Positions 1 to 11,504 of a stretch of 64,000 nt of DNA are shown in pieces (the first letter of the stretch is position 1; every line of letters begins with the position of its first letter). The notes below the pieces were generated by a model. It was not told where the DNA came from. It did no database searches and worked only from the letters and a program-made list of their open reading frames with translations. The DNA is from Trichobilharzia regenti (Eukaryota; Platyhelminthes; Trematoda; Strigeidida; Schistosomatidae). The DNA lies in NCBI GenBank assembly GCA_944472135.2, contig OX235266.1, forward strand, positions 13,681,925 through 13,745,924, written 5' to 3'. The translations under genes were made by a program, and so were the position numbers.

Positions 1-957
1 GACTTGGACCAGTTGTTGATGTCCAACAGAAAGCTATTAAGTTTGGAGCTGTCAGACTCGGAAGTGATAGGCAGTGATACAGTCAGATCATCTGCATATT
101 TGACAAAGTTAGTTTCGTTTGAATGAGGCAGGTCATGTAGGAAGAAAAAAAAGAAAAGGAGAGAGGACAGCACCTTGTGGAACACCGGATTTTGTAAGCG
201 AGGTAGAAGAAGATTTGCCGTTATATACAGTATACTGCATTCTATCAGAAAAATAGGAATGCAACCAACTCTTAGCCCAGGATCCTGTTTGTGTCAATGA
301 TAGCTTATTTAACAAAAGGCCCCTAGGTACAGAGTCAAAAGCAGATGTGTAGTCTAAGAAAGCACTACGAACATATTTAGCACCTTTGTCTAAACAAGAG
401 ACAACATTGTGATATAAGACAACCGCAGCATCCAAGGTACTTCTACCATGTTTGTATGCAAATTGTTTAGGATCATTAAAAGGTTTCAAAAGGTTCAAGA
501 CGAAGTAAAAGTAATTTTTCCATCAATTTTAAAAAGGGGGAAGTAATTGCAATAGGCCGAAATTTAATATCAGAACCAGAAGATGGTTTTGGTATAGGGA
601 TAATTTTAATGTTTTTCCATGCAAAAGGTAGAACGTTACCGGAAAAAGAAGCATTAAAAATGTTAGTAAGAGGATAACACAAAATATCAGCACAATTCCT
701 GAGGACAATGGCAGGTATGCCGTCAGGACCAAGGCTTTGAGAAGGCTTAAGAGACCGGAGACATTTAAGCACATCAAGGGTATTAAAACCACTAAAGTTA
801 TTGTCAATATGATTTGTATCATTTGGAAGGGTATCAACAGAAGAGCGTATGAAAGATTTATTAAGAGTGTCAACATTAAGAGATGGAACAGAAATACATC
901 GCTTACCGTTAGTAATTTCTTTGAAAAGTTTCCATAAATTAGAAGGGGTTTTACATG
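1..957 (-). mobile_element. CR1-like non-LTR retrotransposon, truncated copy (CR1-A)
   Basis: Nearly identical to 8,615-9,575 inside the intact element CR1-B, in the same orientation. The match stops abruptly at 957, which is a 5' truncation of the element; on the other side it runs off the window. It covers the middle of the reverse transcriptase. Two small indels against CR1-B break the frame, one in the A-rich run near 145 and a 2-nt loss near 490 (AAAAGG against AAAGCGGG). The copy is therefore dead, but its high identity to CR1-B indicates a recent insertion. The RT motifs QGAVLSP and SAFDSVPR are still readable. Confidence 0.93.
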
Positions 958-1555
958 TTATTACGTTACTCTCCTTTAACAATCGTTCGTAATAACTCGT
1001 CACTTTTGTTACTACTTTCTTACATCAAAATCCAATCCCCCTGAATAATTTTTGTATTACGTAACTCCTCTAAAAACTTATCAATCGTATTTTCGTTTGA
1101 CAACGTTAGTCTACACACACACACACAAAATAACCTATATGTATGTGCGATTGCACATCTATGAAAATAAATTCACAGAAAAGAGACTCTTCGTTGAACT
1201 ACTGGTCTTCTCGTTATTCATATTTAAAATAAACTTATCTTATAGGGAACATGTTCATCAATGCTATTCCTGACTGTGGAGGACTAGATCCTGCAAAAGA
1301 TATTGCACGAGGAATGACAAGCAGGAATCACGTTGAGGTGACAGCTGGAATCTTTAAGGTTCTTACTATTCGGAGATTTAAGTAAAATGCCGCACAAACC
1401 TGGAAATTTTGAGGCGGAAACCATCAGGTTGACAGAAGAAGCAATGAAAACAGAACTTCTAGAAAACATGAAGAAGACAGAGGTGATGAGAATACCTAAT
1501 CAGCAACAACAGTGACCAGTCGCTATCCGAGAGAGAGAGAGAGAGGCATGTCAAA
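958..1555. other. No gene seen
   Basis: AT-rich sequence with a short CA run near 1,115. Short open frames occur but none resembles a known protein or shows coding structure. Confidence 0.5.
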
Positions 1556-2035
1556 GTCAGCCAAGACCAGAAAAGTAGGACAGACTTTCATTAATCTGAA
1601 AGCGGCGTAATCACCATAAAGTTTAAGATTCGAATTCTCAACATAAATGTTGAATCAGTGCTTCTATGTGGCTCAGAATCCTAATGTGCACATCACCGAA
1701 AGTATTTCCAGCAAGCTGCAGATGTTTAAAAACAGAGGCGTTCACTGCCTCTTCGCTGAATATGAAGTATTCAGAAAGGATAAGCGGCAAGGATTTCTGA
1801 TAGGCGGCGACCCGCCAAAGAACCTGTTGCTGAACAAATATGTAGAAGCGAATGGAGATAGATTTATGAGACGGTAGGGCACCATTTGAGTGAAATAACA
1901 CGCAAAGCCCTCGAGTGGAACTCGACTGAGAAATGGGCAGTTGGACGCCACCCTATGGGTAACACTGAGGAAACTGTGTAAGCGGGAGTTGACAGCTTTT
2001 TTGGGCAACCTTGGATCTATCTAAAATTGACATCA
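1556..2035 (+). mobile_element. RTE-type retrotransposon remnant (RT C-terminus)
   Basis: The conceptual translation resembles the C-terminal part of schistosome RTE-family RTs with several stops. A segment like NINVESVLLCGSE near 1,640 matches the usual NTNVKSVLLYG..ETW stretch. Near 1,880-1,960 IGHHLSEITRKALEWN matches the usual IGHTLRK..ITRQAL.WN stretch. There is no intact frame. This is an old fragment, and its element family is inferred from recalled motif similarity. Confidence 0.6.
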
Positions 2036-2234
2036 AAAAACAGGGCGAAATTCAGATATGCTACCGTATCATACGTTTTACTCGGAACCTAAGGTAATAG
2101 TCTGGCCTCCAAAATCGATAAAAGAACCATGTGTGTTTACTGCGTTATATGTCCAGACTTAGATATTAGATGAATAGCAGTTGCACATTAATACACCAGA
2201 GTTAAAATTGCTGTGGTTTCAAAATAAATTTTAA

Positions 2235-2945
2235 CAAACACATTAATGAGCATCTTCCTTCATCGTTTGGAAAAGGTAAAATAGAATCCATACGAGGTTC
2301 TATTTTGGCTCATTTGATTGATAGCGGTCACCAAGTGGACAAAAATAGTGCCTTAAAAGTTACCTATCGCATTCCATCGAGCTTTTCGAACGGAATTCGA
2401 ATCCCTCTTTTACACATAGCCGAAGCTATGGGAATTATAGAGAACAATCCTAGTCTTCGCATACAAAAGAAGTTTGTTCTACACTTGTCTCTCCCTTGCT
2501 TGGCCTAGGTGAATTCTATTCAAAACCCTTCCACCCTTTCTTACTTTCCATCTCCTTCTTATTTTTATGGTATTTATTTAAACTCTGATTATCTGTTCAC
2601 TTCACCTTTGGTATTACGTAACTTTTAAGATTTGACCAAATTTATTTATTTATTGAATTTTCTGCATATACACACATTACTGTTATTCTTATTGCCACCT
2701 GCATAAACCTTATTATCAATATTTTGGTATCATTATAATCATAGTTATTAATGACGTTCAAAACATTAACCACATTATTATTCTTATTTGATCCACAAAA
2801 CCACCGTCATTGGTTGAAAAATTTTATATAAACACCTATGTGAATTAGAGTAAAGTCTGATGAGGATCTAATTGAAAACAGCAATATTGTTCGCTTATAT
2901 GTCTTACTCTAATAAAGTAGTATCACTTATTTCTAATTAATCGGG
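2235..2945 (+). mobile_element. Penelope-like element fragment (PLE-1 family, C-terminus and tail)
   Basis: The frame at 2,305-2,508 (AHLIDSGHQVDKNSA...) is the inverted counterpart of 25,814-26,017. It corresponds to the region just after the GIY-YIG motif of the PLE at 25.4-26.7 kb. The 3' tail, containing CTAATTGAAAACA and TTGTTCGCTTATATG near 2,868-2,905, is also shared. The copy is 5' truncated with no RT left. Confidence 0.8.
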
Positions 2946-3329
2946 TCCATGTTTTGCTAAAGGTATTTGTTAAAATATCTAATGAGGTGAGTGAATAAAA
3001 GGCTCAATGACTACGACTACCTACTGCACAGCAATATTTCTGAGCAGCTAAACTTTAGGCCTTCACATGGCAGCATGTTTATTTGTGGATATATTGACGT
3101 CATATAGAAGATTTTTACCCCCTGTCGATCTTTAAAGAATTTATAACTACTCTGAAGGCATCTTCAGATCTTTTTAGAAAATTGTTCAAGCCTTTGGAAT
3201 ACTTAGGGGATGAAACAACTGACTTTTCTAATCGCCTTGACTGTAAACGTTGACCAGCATCGAGCTTGCTTATCACTACAATTACTTCAGCTGATATGTG
3301 TCACCTCGTTACCCAAATACCTGATATTT

Positions 3330-3480
3330 TACCTTTGTGACTGATTGGTTACGGAATTTTCATCATGAGCTGACATTGGTTACAGCGGTATTAGAAAACC
3401 TGCACTGGAGTACTGGACAGCTGCTTCTTCAACCTAGTTTGGGACTCTTCAGCAGTATGCACCCACCGGGATTATTTATT
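3330..3480 (-). mobile_element. Decayed SINE with hammerhead remnant (SINE copy F)
   Basis: Shares with the other SINE copies the tail (TCATGAGCTGACA on +) and, on the - strand, the ribozyme region GTACTG-like arm, CTGAAGA and GTCCCAAACTAGG. The segment after stem II is disrupted where GAAAC is expected (GAAGAAGC), so self-cleavage is not expected. The tRNA-like head is missing. Confidence 0.75.
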
Positions 3481-3589
3481 TGGCAATGTATTATGCTTTA
3501 TAGAGAAATTGGAGGAAGAATTTATGTTTCTCGAAAAGATGTTGAAAAGCCATGGTTACCATCAAAGATTTATTAACAAGTAGGAAATA

Positions 3590-4160
3590 TCTGAAGGCTC
3601 AAATGTCAGGCAAATCACATTAGAGAAAAAGCCCCTCTACATTCAACTTGATTATAAAGGTGAAAATATTACGGCAATCGTCAACAGAAGATTGAGGAAG
3701 TCACTAGTCAGAGCCTATTCCGTCTATCGAACAACTTGCTCTTTTGCGTAATCAAAAATCGATAGATATCTTTCTCGTGTTAACAATTCCAACTGTATAA
3801 ACAAACTTACATGTACCTGCGGTGCAGTTTCATTGGAAGAACAGAAAGAAGGGCATACCTTTAAACAGTGTCGTCGCTAGGCATCTAATCAATACGGGTC
3901 ATGACGTGGACGTACCTAGATCGTTCAAAATTATCATCAGGTAAAAGAGTTCAATGCTCCTCAAGTTCGTCAAAGCAATCTCGATCAAGCATCTGAAACC
4001 TGATTTATGCTTTCAGAAAGAAGCAGTTATAAGTCTCCTTTTTGCCCTGCCTGGTAACTGGATGTTTTTGCCCTCTTTTTCATCTGATTCCGTAATGTCG
4101 ACAGTTTCCATTGTGTATGGCCATTATTATTCTGAATAAAGTGCTTGTTATTATTACTAT
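3590..4160 (+). mobile_element. Penelope-like element remnant (PLE-3 family)
   Basis: Translation of the + strand gives LYIQLDYKGENITAIVNRR, matching the stretch of PLEs N-terminal to the GIY-YIG domain. It continues to a decayed GIY-YIG region near 3,800-3,850 (NKLTCTCGA) and a C-terminal segment with HLINTGHDVD and LKPDLCFQKEA. Frameshifts and stops are present. Similar C-termini occur near 11,340 and 44,400. Confidence 0.75.
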
Positions 4161-4509
4161 ATATGTTATTATTGTGTGCATATATTGATTGATTTTTTTT
4201 TAAATGAGCTCTGTGGGTAAGTTTGTTAAAATTTTATGTGTAGAAATGCCTAATAATGACTTCAGAATGAGAAGCAAAGAAATAAGCAATGCAGGTATCA
4301 CCTTGTTCTGCAAAATCTGTTGTTCTTGCTTTATTCAAATAACAACCGTATGAATTCGCATAATTATCTAAAACCTTTGATGTTTTGTCTTTGTGTGACA
4401 TTTGATAATCTTGCACATGACTTGATTTAAAAGTAATGCTGTTTCGGGATATATTTTGTTTTTGATAAATGACTCAACGTGTTCTTATAAAACACATTGA
4501 GTATACTGG

Positions 4510-4865
4510 TTCGATTATCAGATTACATTAGTTAGAGAAACGTTAAAATACTCGGCAGCTGTTTCGTTTCAGCATGGGACTTTTCAGTAGGACGCATCTT
4601 TGGGGTTTCAAACCTAGGGCCTGCTGGTCATCGGGTAAACTCGTAGATCTGATGCAGTAGCCCATGAATTCCAACTTCTGTCGACTCTCGAAACGTATAG
4701 TGCAACCGCCAGCTAATTTCTTCAGAGAGTAACCGTCCTACTGCCTAAACTGATATACACCACTGGTCTAACTAGAACTCCGTGGAACTTCCTGAATATA
4801 TCTTCAGTCGCTAGTGAGTATCAAAGTAGTTTTCAGGTGTTGGTTTGCAGGGAACTGAGTTGTTA
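4510..4865 (-). mobile_element. Degenerate tRNA-derived SINE (SINE copy E)
   Basis: Follows the same order as the better SINE copies: tail with TTAGTTAGAGAA, hammerhead region, box-B-like GGTTTCAAACC, then a body ending with GTGTTGGTTTGCAGGG near 4,840. The ribozyme core is mutated (CTGAAAA on -). This is the oldest-looking copy in the window. Confidence 0.65.
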
Positions 4866-4869
4866 CTGG

Positions 4870-6070
4870 CTTGATTACCAGGTAATATCATTTAGAGGAC
4901 CATTGGAAAACCGAAAATCTAGTAGTCTTCTCCTGTTGAAGTACTTTGATCTATACGATATGGAATGAAGAGACTGTGTTCACTAGTAGGCCATATAAAC
5001 ATATATATTTAACACTGGTTCCAGAAATTACTGTTGCGAGACATATGGAATTTTTAATATACTGTGAGGAGGATGGAATCGCTCGGTGTGAGTGCAGACA
5101 CTCAGTTGCATAGAGGCCAATTTTTCCTGAAATACCATCAGAATATATTTCCGAATTGTCATTTACGTACTTAGAAAAAACAGCAGATTGAGTGAAGAAA
5201 CATGTATTCTTTTGCTTCAATTAGTTCCTCATCAATGTCTCGTTCTGCACTGATAATATATGGTTTTTTACATCAAAATGATTTATACTTCGGAGGCTGA
5301 TGGTATTGACGTTCGCGGATTGTATGGAGTATACTAACGCAAGATCTAATACCAACAACTTCTATAGTATTCGTTCCTCGTAGACCAAAAGCAAAGCAAA
5401 AGATACGATTGATCGTCCAAATTACGAGATATATTTCGTACCAAATCGCAGACCGAGATGAATGCTTAGCTGGGCAATGATCGTGCATGAACGTGACATG
5501 ACGGAGTACCAAATGGAATGGATGCTTGACCGGAAGCCTTCAGCTAGACAAGTCGACTTAAACAATGGGGGTCAGCATCGAATGTTCAGCGATGGTTGCT
5601 GTGGTCAATAATTTTGCGGAATTATTTACCGCTATAATACCAGTCATGTAGTTACTTTAGTCCACCAGTGGGATGGTGGTGAGATTAGGACGTTAAAAGT
5701 CATCAAAACAATTAAACAATAGATTTTAGTAACAATAACCATGTTATAGGTTGAGTGAGATAAGATAAATGACTTCAAAAGCTTTGTTATAGTCGATCGG
5801 ATGCCCAGTACCGACGACTTAGGCTAGTTTTGAGCTGTGTATAGCGGCTTTATTCTAATATTTGCCATACCAAGACAAGAAGTGTTCAAAAATTTGACGA
5901 TGATCTAGCCTGATTGTACGCTATATATAAGTAGCTCAGCACGAGGAGTTAAACTGGTAAATACACCTGAAAGAGGTGAAGCAGGGCAGTTTGTCGTTAT
6001 TTCTTGAACTAAGTACTGGTTGGCTAGTGAGGAACAAAGATCACAGCTTATCTGCGTTGACAGTCCATTT
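4870..6070. other. No gene seen
   Basis: Unremarkable AT-rich sequence. Open frames of 60-90 codons on the - strand lack recognisable domains and show no sign of being exons. Confidence 0.45.
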
Positions 6071-6071
6071 G

Positions 6072-6193
6072 AATTATTATTATTATTGTATCCTTTAGTT
6101 CCTAGAGGAACATAGGGCTTCAGCTGCGCACCTCCATTGACTTCGGTTTTCTGACAACTTTTTCACCCTGCTCCAGGTCTGTCCACATTTGAA
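6072..6193 (-). mobile_element. RTE-type element 3' end (short)
   Basis: About 120 bp nearly identical to the 3' end at 13,765-13,875 (ATCCTTTAGTTCCTAGAGGA then GCTTCAGCTGCGCACCTCC) with an adjoining ATT-rich tail. A severely 5'-truncated insertion. Confidence 0.85.
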
Positions 6194-6999
6194 AGCCTTG
6201 TTTAATTTGTTGCCTCGTTGTATTATTATTTTTCATTACGATCCTTACTATAAGTTGCGGGATTTATTGTCTTCAATACTCTAAACACCATCGACACACA
6301 AGAATGCTACAGTTGTGAATGACTATTTCTTCTATCTAAAGTGACTTTCTGTACATGTGTATTCCTGTACCTGTTCTCTTAACCACGATAGTTAGATTCT
6401 GAAGTCCGACAGTTCTTCTCATGTGCGTTTATTATTTTTGGTACACCTGCATTCTGTGATCTGGGTGATTTGACTGTGAAACTTTCATCGTTTATCTAAA
6501 GAGCTTCTAGCGCATAGAACACATCTACGCAAAAGTCATCCACCTGAGTTACAAATTTTCCCACTCGCTTTTATATTTGATGTCATCGAACACTGCTATT
6601 GATAAGACAGTGAATTTTCTTTTATGCATTCCCGTTCAATTATAACTAATATACAACTATGTGCTCAATTAGAGAATAAAAGCTTCTCAAATAAACCAAC
6701 CTGTCTGTAGAATGGGACAGCGCTGACACTTGAGCAAATTAATTAATTTTGTAACCTACCAGTTCAAGTATTTGTATAAATAATGCTACAGCGTGTACTA
6801 CTTATAAAAGATATCAGTAGCATGGCGACTAATACATTCAGAATATGAACGAAATATTCCCATATAAGAAAAAGGCATAAACAGCAAAGAAAAGTTTCTT
6901 TTTCGACGACTCATTTTCACGAGCTGTACAATCGTAATTATATTTGACAAAGAGTTTTTTAGACCAATCAGACACTGGTAAACTTTGTCTTTGAAAAAT
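6194..6999. other. No gene seen
   Basis: AT-rich sequence. No repeat shared with other parts of the window and no coding signal was noticed. Confidence 0.4.
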
Positions 7000-7201
7000 T
7001 GTATTACATAATGTAAGGTGTAAGAAGGGATGACTAATTAACTGAAAGTTAGAAAGGAGACAGAAGTTGGCATGACGTAGTAAGTGTGAGATAATGACTA
7101 ATCAATAAGCTCGTGTAGAATGGACAGGAACTAGTGGAAAGGCTATAAAGTATTTTTGTATAAAATCTGCATGAAAACGTAATGTTATTAATAAACAGTA
7201 A
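7000..7201. repeat. Terminal inverted repeat of the PLE at 7.0-11.7 kb, left copy
   Basis: About 200 bp that recurs as reverse complement at 11,505-11,707. It runs from GTATTACATAATGTAAGG to TTATTAATAAACAG. It flanks the PLE-3 element, so it is probably a PLE terminal repeat in inverted orientation. Confidence 0.85.
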
Positions 7202-7605
7202 ACAGTAAAAGTTCGATATACCGCAAGCCGACATCGACGGGACAGTTTATCAACTTCCAGAGCTTTGTTCCACTGATCCGAAAGAGAAACACGGTACGTA
7301 CATTGTGTTCAAGGATTAGGAAAATCTGCTCAGAAGACATAATAGAGAAAGAATTAAATTTATTACGTGAAACCCTACTAGAGAATGTGTATCCACCAAG
7401 ATTTATCGACAAAACATGAAGGAGAAGCCTCCGGTGTCAAACATCAAAACGGTTCCTAAGAAGACTTTCTTCATGAACCTAGCATTCAAAGGTGATATCG
7501 CAGCAAAAATTCTCAGAAACCGACTTTCTAAAAGTCTGAAGTAGACATTTCCAACAGCCACTCTACGTATCACATTTTCCTGCAGACAGTTAATCCAGTC
7601 TAACG
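7202..7605 (+). mobile_element. Penelope-like element (PLE-3), first part, interrupted by CR1-B
   Basis: The + strand translation shows YRKPTSTGQFINFQSFVP near 7,218, LLRETLLENVYPPRF near 7,350-7,400 and FMNLAFKGDIAAKILRNRLS near 7,470-7,540. These correspond to the RT thumb/linker region of PLEs, in the same order as in the PLE at 26.1-26.7 kb. A few stops interrupt the frame. The sequence breaks at 7,605 at the CR1-B insertion and resumes at 10,835. Confidence 0.85.
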
Positions 7606-10600
7606 CTAATAATAATGATAATGATAATTTGCTTTATTCCAAAAACAGTACTAATGATACAGCAAGGAATTTGCAGCATTCAGTACAATACTGCATCTTA
7701 TTTACTCAAAAAACAACAAAAAGCATAATAAAAATAAACATTACATAATAGTAATAAAAACGATTGTTATAGCAGCTACGTAGCAAAATACTGTGTGCCA
7801 TACGGAGAAAAATATGTATAAAGTACAAAATTGTAGTAATAATAGTAATACCAACTAAAATAAAATAGCAAATTTATAATTAAACGATAGAAAGTGTGAC
7901 ACCATATAATACAGGGAGATGAACAATGAAAGGGTCGATTCACTGTGCCAATTACTTAGCGACTTATGTGTTTCACGTCTAACAGAGTCTTCGTCACATA
8001 AAGTACGAGCTAAATAGGGTATTGTAGAATTTCTGTACTTAGTGGTACGAGCATATAACTTTTTATATTGACTTCTCGTCCTACCTGATGAGATACAAGG
8101 GGACAGGTGTGAATAAAGGGGGTGCAGAGGGTCTGACAGTATAGCCTTTGCCCATTTCGTACAGGAATTTATATGCCTCTCGACTATAGTATTAGCGAGC
8201 TCATGCAGTGGCAGACCACAAGCCCTACTCACAGCATTTAATACTCTTCGTAATATGATATAATCTTTTTTGATTAGCCCAGGAAAGATTAATGGAGAGC
8301 AATAGAGTACAATAGGTAAAATACAGGAGTTTAAAAATTGCAAAACTAAAGGTTGGTTGATACCTGATTGTCTTAACTTTTTAATGTAGAAGGTAAGACG
8401 AAACATTTTCTTAGAGATAGATAAGATGTGGGATGACCATGAAAGGTCAGAGGAAAGAACTAATCCAAGGTATTTAATGCTTGATTTGGTTTCAATTTCC
8501 GTGCCATCTATGCTACAGGGATCATGCGAACTAACTAGTTCAAGTAAGTCACGTCGATGCTTGAAAGTAAAGTCAACTGCCTGACATTTGGAAGGATTTA
8601 ATATAAGACCATTTGACTTGGACCAGTTGTTGATGTCCAACAGAAAGCTATTAAGTTTGGAGCTGTCAGACTCGGAAGTGATAGGCAGTGATACAGTCAG
8701 ATCATCTGCATATTTGACAAAGTTAGTTTCGTTTGAATGAGGCAGGTCATGTAGGAAGAAAGAAAAAAGAAAAGGAGAGAGGACAGCACCTTGTGGAACA
8801 CCGGATTTTGTAAGCGAGGTAGAAGAAGATTTGCCGTTATATACAGTATACTGCATTCTATCAGAAAAATAGGAATGCAACCAACTCTTAGCCCAGGATC
8901 CTGTTTGTGTCAACGATAGCTTATTTAATAAAAGGCCCCTAGGTACAGAGTCAAAAGCAGATGTGTAGTCTAAGAAAGCACTACGAACATATTTAGCACC
9001 TTTGTCTAAACAAGAGACAACATTGTGATATAAGACAACCGCAGCATCCAAGGTACTTCTACCATGTTTGTATGCAAATTGTTTAGGATCATTAAAAGGT
9101 TTCAAAGCGGGTTCAAGACGAAGTAAAAGTAATTTTTCCATCAATTTTAAAAAGGGGGAAGTAATTGCAATAGGCCGAAATTTAATATCAGAACCAGAAG
9201 ATGGTTTTGGTATAGGGATAATTTTAATGTTTTTCCATGCAAAAGGTAGAACGTTACCGGAAAAAGAAGCATTAAAAATGTTAGTAAGAGGATAACACAA
9301 AATATCAGCACAATTCCTGAGGACAATGGCAGGTATGCCGTCAGGACCAAGGCTTTGAGAAGGCTTAAGAGACCGGAGACATTTAAGCACATCAAGGGTA
9401 TTAAAACCACTAAAATTATTGTCAATATGATTTGTATCATTTGGAAGGGTATCAACAGAAGAGCGTATGAAAGATTTATTAAGAGTGTCAACATTAAGAG
9501 ATGGGACAGAAATACATCGCTTACCGTTAGTAATTTCTTTGAAAAGTTTCCATAAATTAGAAGGGGTTTTACATGACAAAAATCTTTGATTATATAAAAC
9601 ATTTAGTCTTTTCATTTCCAGTTTTATCAGAGTATTTAACTTTTTCACACCAGGCTTATCATTTGTTTTGAACAACAGTTCTTTATCTCTACGTAGCTTT
9701 TTGAGATATGGCGAAGAGAAGCGATCAAATCGAATGAATAATGTTTCTTTAGGACAACATATTTCGAAACAGAATTTAAGATAATCATTAGTGTTTGTGA
9801 TTGTTTCATCTAATGTTTGTTCTGTAAATAAGTCCCAGTTAGTGTCTTTCAACATGCATCTGAGCTTGTCTAGGTTGTCTTGTGAGTAGCATCTCCGTTG
9901 AACTTTACTGTAGAGGTGAGAGAGGACACCTTTGTGTGATTTGGAATATATTTTTGGCAATACAAGAATGATGCAGTGGTCGGGGTTAGATAAAGGAGCA
10001 CGTTTGCGAGCTTCATATATACCAACATCATTGATAAATACTAGATCCAGTGTTTTACCAAGACGGGTGGCAAAGTTAACAATATTGTCATGACCAAGTG
10101 ATATAAGGAAGGAGTGATTGCATGAATTAAAATCACCAGTTACTATTGATAAAGAGTTCTCGAAGCAAGCTGCAGCAAAAGCGGTGAATTCATCAGCGAA
10201 CATAGATAAATCCAATATGGTACAGCCAGGAGAGACATAAACATTAGAAATATAAATGAATTTGTATTTTGACAAGTGTTTCGGGCGACATCTCACAGTG
10301 ATGCAATCAATGTAGTCATTCGAGAATTTGAAACAAACTTTATTAGAAATGGACCATTTTGAGTGAATAAAAGTTGCAACACCTCCGCCACATTTTTTCT
10401 TGGAACAAACACGGTCTTGTCGGAATACATTAAAATTGTTTAGAGACACTATATTGTCGTCATATGAGTCATGGAGCCAGGTTTCTTGTCGAGTGACAAT
10501 ACCAGTATTGTGGTAAATTCCGGACGACAACAGGGACTGAAAATCCAGAATTTTGTTAGGCAGGGACCGGCAGTTGGTACTAATGATAATCGGAACAGTG

Positions 10601-10834
10601 GTGTGATGTATGGGTGTAGATTTTAAGCACGTGCCAACCCCATGGTGCTTTTTCTTGAGTTTATTGCAATTATGAAAGTTTTTGGGTTTAAAACGTTTTA
10701 TAAAATCCCGGGAGTGAATAATTCGATTAGAATGCCAAATGTGATATGTAAACACCAATAAAATAAGAGTAAATAGATGCAAAATGTACATGGAATGTGG
10801 TAGCCCAAAATGTTCAAACAGGCCGCCAAGGTCA
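7606..10834 (-). mobile_element. Full-length CR1-like non-LTR retrotransposon (CR1-B)
   Basis: A complete element on the - strand. Its 5' end is TGACCTTGGCGGCCTG at 10,834, a start also seen in CR1-C. Its 3' end is a short ATT/ATC-type repeat tail (7,606-7,627) after GGAATAAAGC, rather than a long poly(A). TAACG sits at both borders (7,601-7,605 and 10,835-10,839) and is the likely 5-bp target duplication. The target is the PLE-3 gene, whose reading resumes on the far side. One intact EN-RT frame fills most of it. Confidence 0.93.
7855..10791 (-). CDS. CR1-like ORF2 protein: APE endonuclease plus reverse transcriptase, intact
   Basis: A single frame of 978 codons from the first ATG inside the element (10,791). 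The frame is open further upstream, but that part lies in the flanking PLE. Domains in order: N-terminal hydrophobic/basic segment; APE-type endonuclease (NCRSLPNK, QETWLHD, TGDFN, NPDHC); a linker rich in Lys and Cys; reverse transcriptase (FRPIAITSP, FLDYTSAFDSVPR, GVPQGAVLSP, catalytic KYADDLTV, LNPSKCQ, IKYLGLVLSSDLSWSSH); then a C-terminal segment. The protein would nick target DNA and copy its own RNA by target-primed reverse transcription. No stop or frameshift is present, so it could be active. A Met used by CR1-C and CR1-D at the equivalent of W-HSNRI is absent here. A separate ORF1 was not seen. Confidence 0.92.
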   Translation of the reverse strand: MYILHLFTLILLVFTYHIWHSNRIIHSRDFIKRFKPKNFHNCNKLKKKHHGVGTCLKSTPIHHTTVPIIISTNCRSLPNKILDFQSLLSSGIYHNTGIVTRQETWLHDSYDDNIVSLNNFNVFRQDRVCSKKKCGGGVATFIHSKWSISNKVCFKFSNDYIDCITVRCRPKHLSKYKFIYISNVYVSPGCTILDLSMFADEFTAFAAACFENSLSIVTGDFNSCNHSFLISLGHDNIVNFATRLGKTLDLVFINDVGIYEARKRAPLSNPDHCIILVLPKIYSKSHKGVLSHLYSKVQRRCYSQDNLDKLRCMLKDTNWDLFTEQTLDETITNTNDYLKFCFEICCPKETLFIRFDRFSSPYLKKLRRDKELLFKTNDKPGVKKLNTLIKLEMKRLNVLYNQRFLSCKTPSNLWKLFKEITNGKRCISVPSLNVDTLNKSFIRSSVDTLPNDTNHIDNNFSGFNTLDVLKCLRSLKPSQSLGPDGIPAIVLRNCADILCYPLTNIFNASFSGNVLPFAWKNIKIIPIPKPSSGSDIKFRPIAITSPFLKLMEKLLLLRLEPALKPFNDPKQFAYKHGRSTLDAAVVLYHNVVSCLDKGAKYVRSAFLDYTSAFDSVPRGLLLNKLSLTQTGSWAKSWLHSYFSDRMQYTVYNGKSSSTSLTKSGVPQGAVLSPFLFSFFLHDLPHSNETNFVKYADDLTVSLPITSESDSSKLNSFLLDINNWSKSNGLILNPSKCQAVDFTFKHRRDLLELVSSHDPCSIDGTEIETKSSIKYLGLVLSSDLSWSSHILSISKKMFRLTFYIKKLRQSGINQPLVLQFLNSCILPIVLYCSPLIFPGLIKKDYIILRRVLNAVSRACGLPLHELANTIVERHINSCTKWAKAILSDPLHPLYSHLSPCISSGRTRSQYKKLYARTTKYRNSTIPYLARTLCDEDSVRRETHKSLSNWHSESTLSLFISLYYMVSHFLSFNYKFAILF

Positions 10835-11504
10835 TAACGTAAGATGATACCGCTTTTGGCCACCTAAGTGGGTATTTATCAATTTACTTGCATGTGTGAA
10901 GCAAAGTATATCGGTTACAGGATTTCATCATGAGCTGACACTGTTAAGAGAACCTAGGAATACTAGACAGCTGTTTCGTCCCAGTTTGGGACTCTTTAGC
11001 AGTACGCACCCTACGATGTTCGAACCTAGGACCTTCTGGTTACAAGGCGAGCTCGTATACCTGTAACCAATCAACCAAATCCCTGAAAACCAATACCTGA
11101 ACAGCAAAGTATATCAGCAGTACGCAACTTCAAGTCCACAAACGTATTCTGGAACACTACCCAGCTATGTTAGCCAGAGGAGAAAAGAAGTGTAGCAGTA
11201 GCTCAATCCTCAAACACCTTGTCATCTCCGACATCGAGCACCCACACATGAATGCTTTATAGTACATAGAGTCCCTCAATATCGTACAAAGGGACTTCGG
11301 ATACGCCATCTGTACATAGCTGAAGTATTAGCTATTCGAGATCTGAAACCGGACCTGTGTATACAAAGCGATAAATACATTCTCTTGCCCTACTGTAGCC
11401 AAAGTAAAGTTCCTTCATTATATATGTTCATTATTACTATTATTTTCATTATTACTTTTATTATTATTATTATCCCCATCATCCACATTTTATTACCACT
11501 CTAT
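10835..11504 (+). mobile_element. Penelope-like element (PLE-3), second part with GIY-YIG remnant
   Basis: Continues the PLE broken at 7,605: near 10,845-10,915 the frame reads PLLAT, then GIYQFTCMCEAKYIGYR, the entry to a GIY-YIG endonuclease. A SINE (10,913-11,102) splits it. The frame resumes at 11,116 with RILEHYPAMLARGEKK and the C-terminal tail, with stops. It ends in a TTA-rich stretch around 11,420-11,500. It is inactive. Confidence 0.85.
10900..11115 (-). mobile_element. tRNA-derived SINE with hammerhead remnant (SINE copy A) plus 13-bp target duplication
   Basis: The insertion occupies 10,913-11,102 and is bounded by a perfect 13-bp direct repeat AGCAAAGTATATC (10,900-10,912 and 11,103-11,115) inside the PLE GIY-YIG region. 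On the - strand it has a box-B-like GGTTCGAACATC and a ribozyme region GTACTG, CTAAAGA, GTCCCAAACTGGGAC, GAAAC. The core G5 is changed to A, which should abolish cleavage. The 5' tRNA-like part is partly lost. Confidence 0.88.

Noticed and set aside
10792..10863. Longer N-terminus for the CR1-B protein
   Set aside because: The extra codons start with a non-ATG codon and cross the TAACG target duplication into the interrupted PLE.
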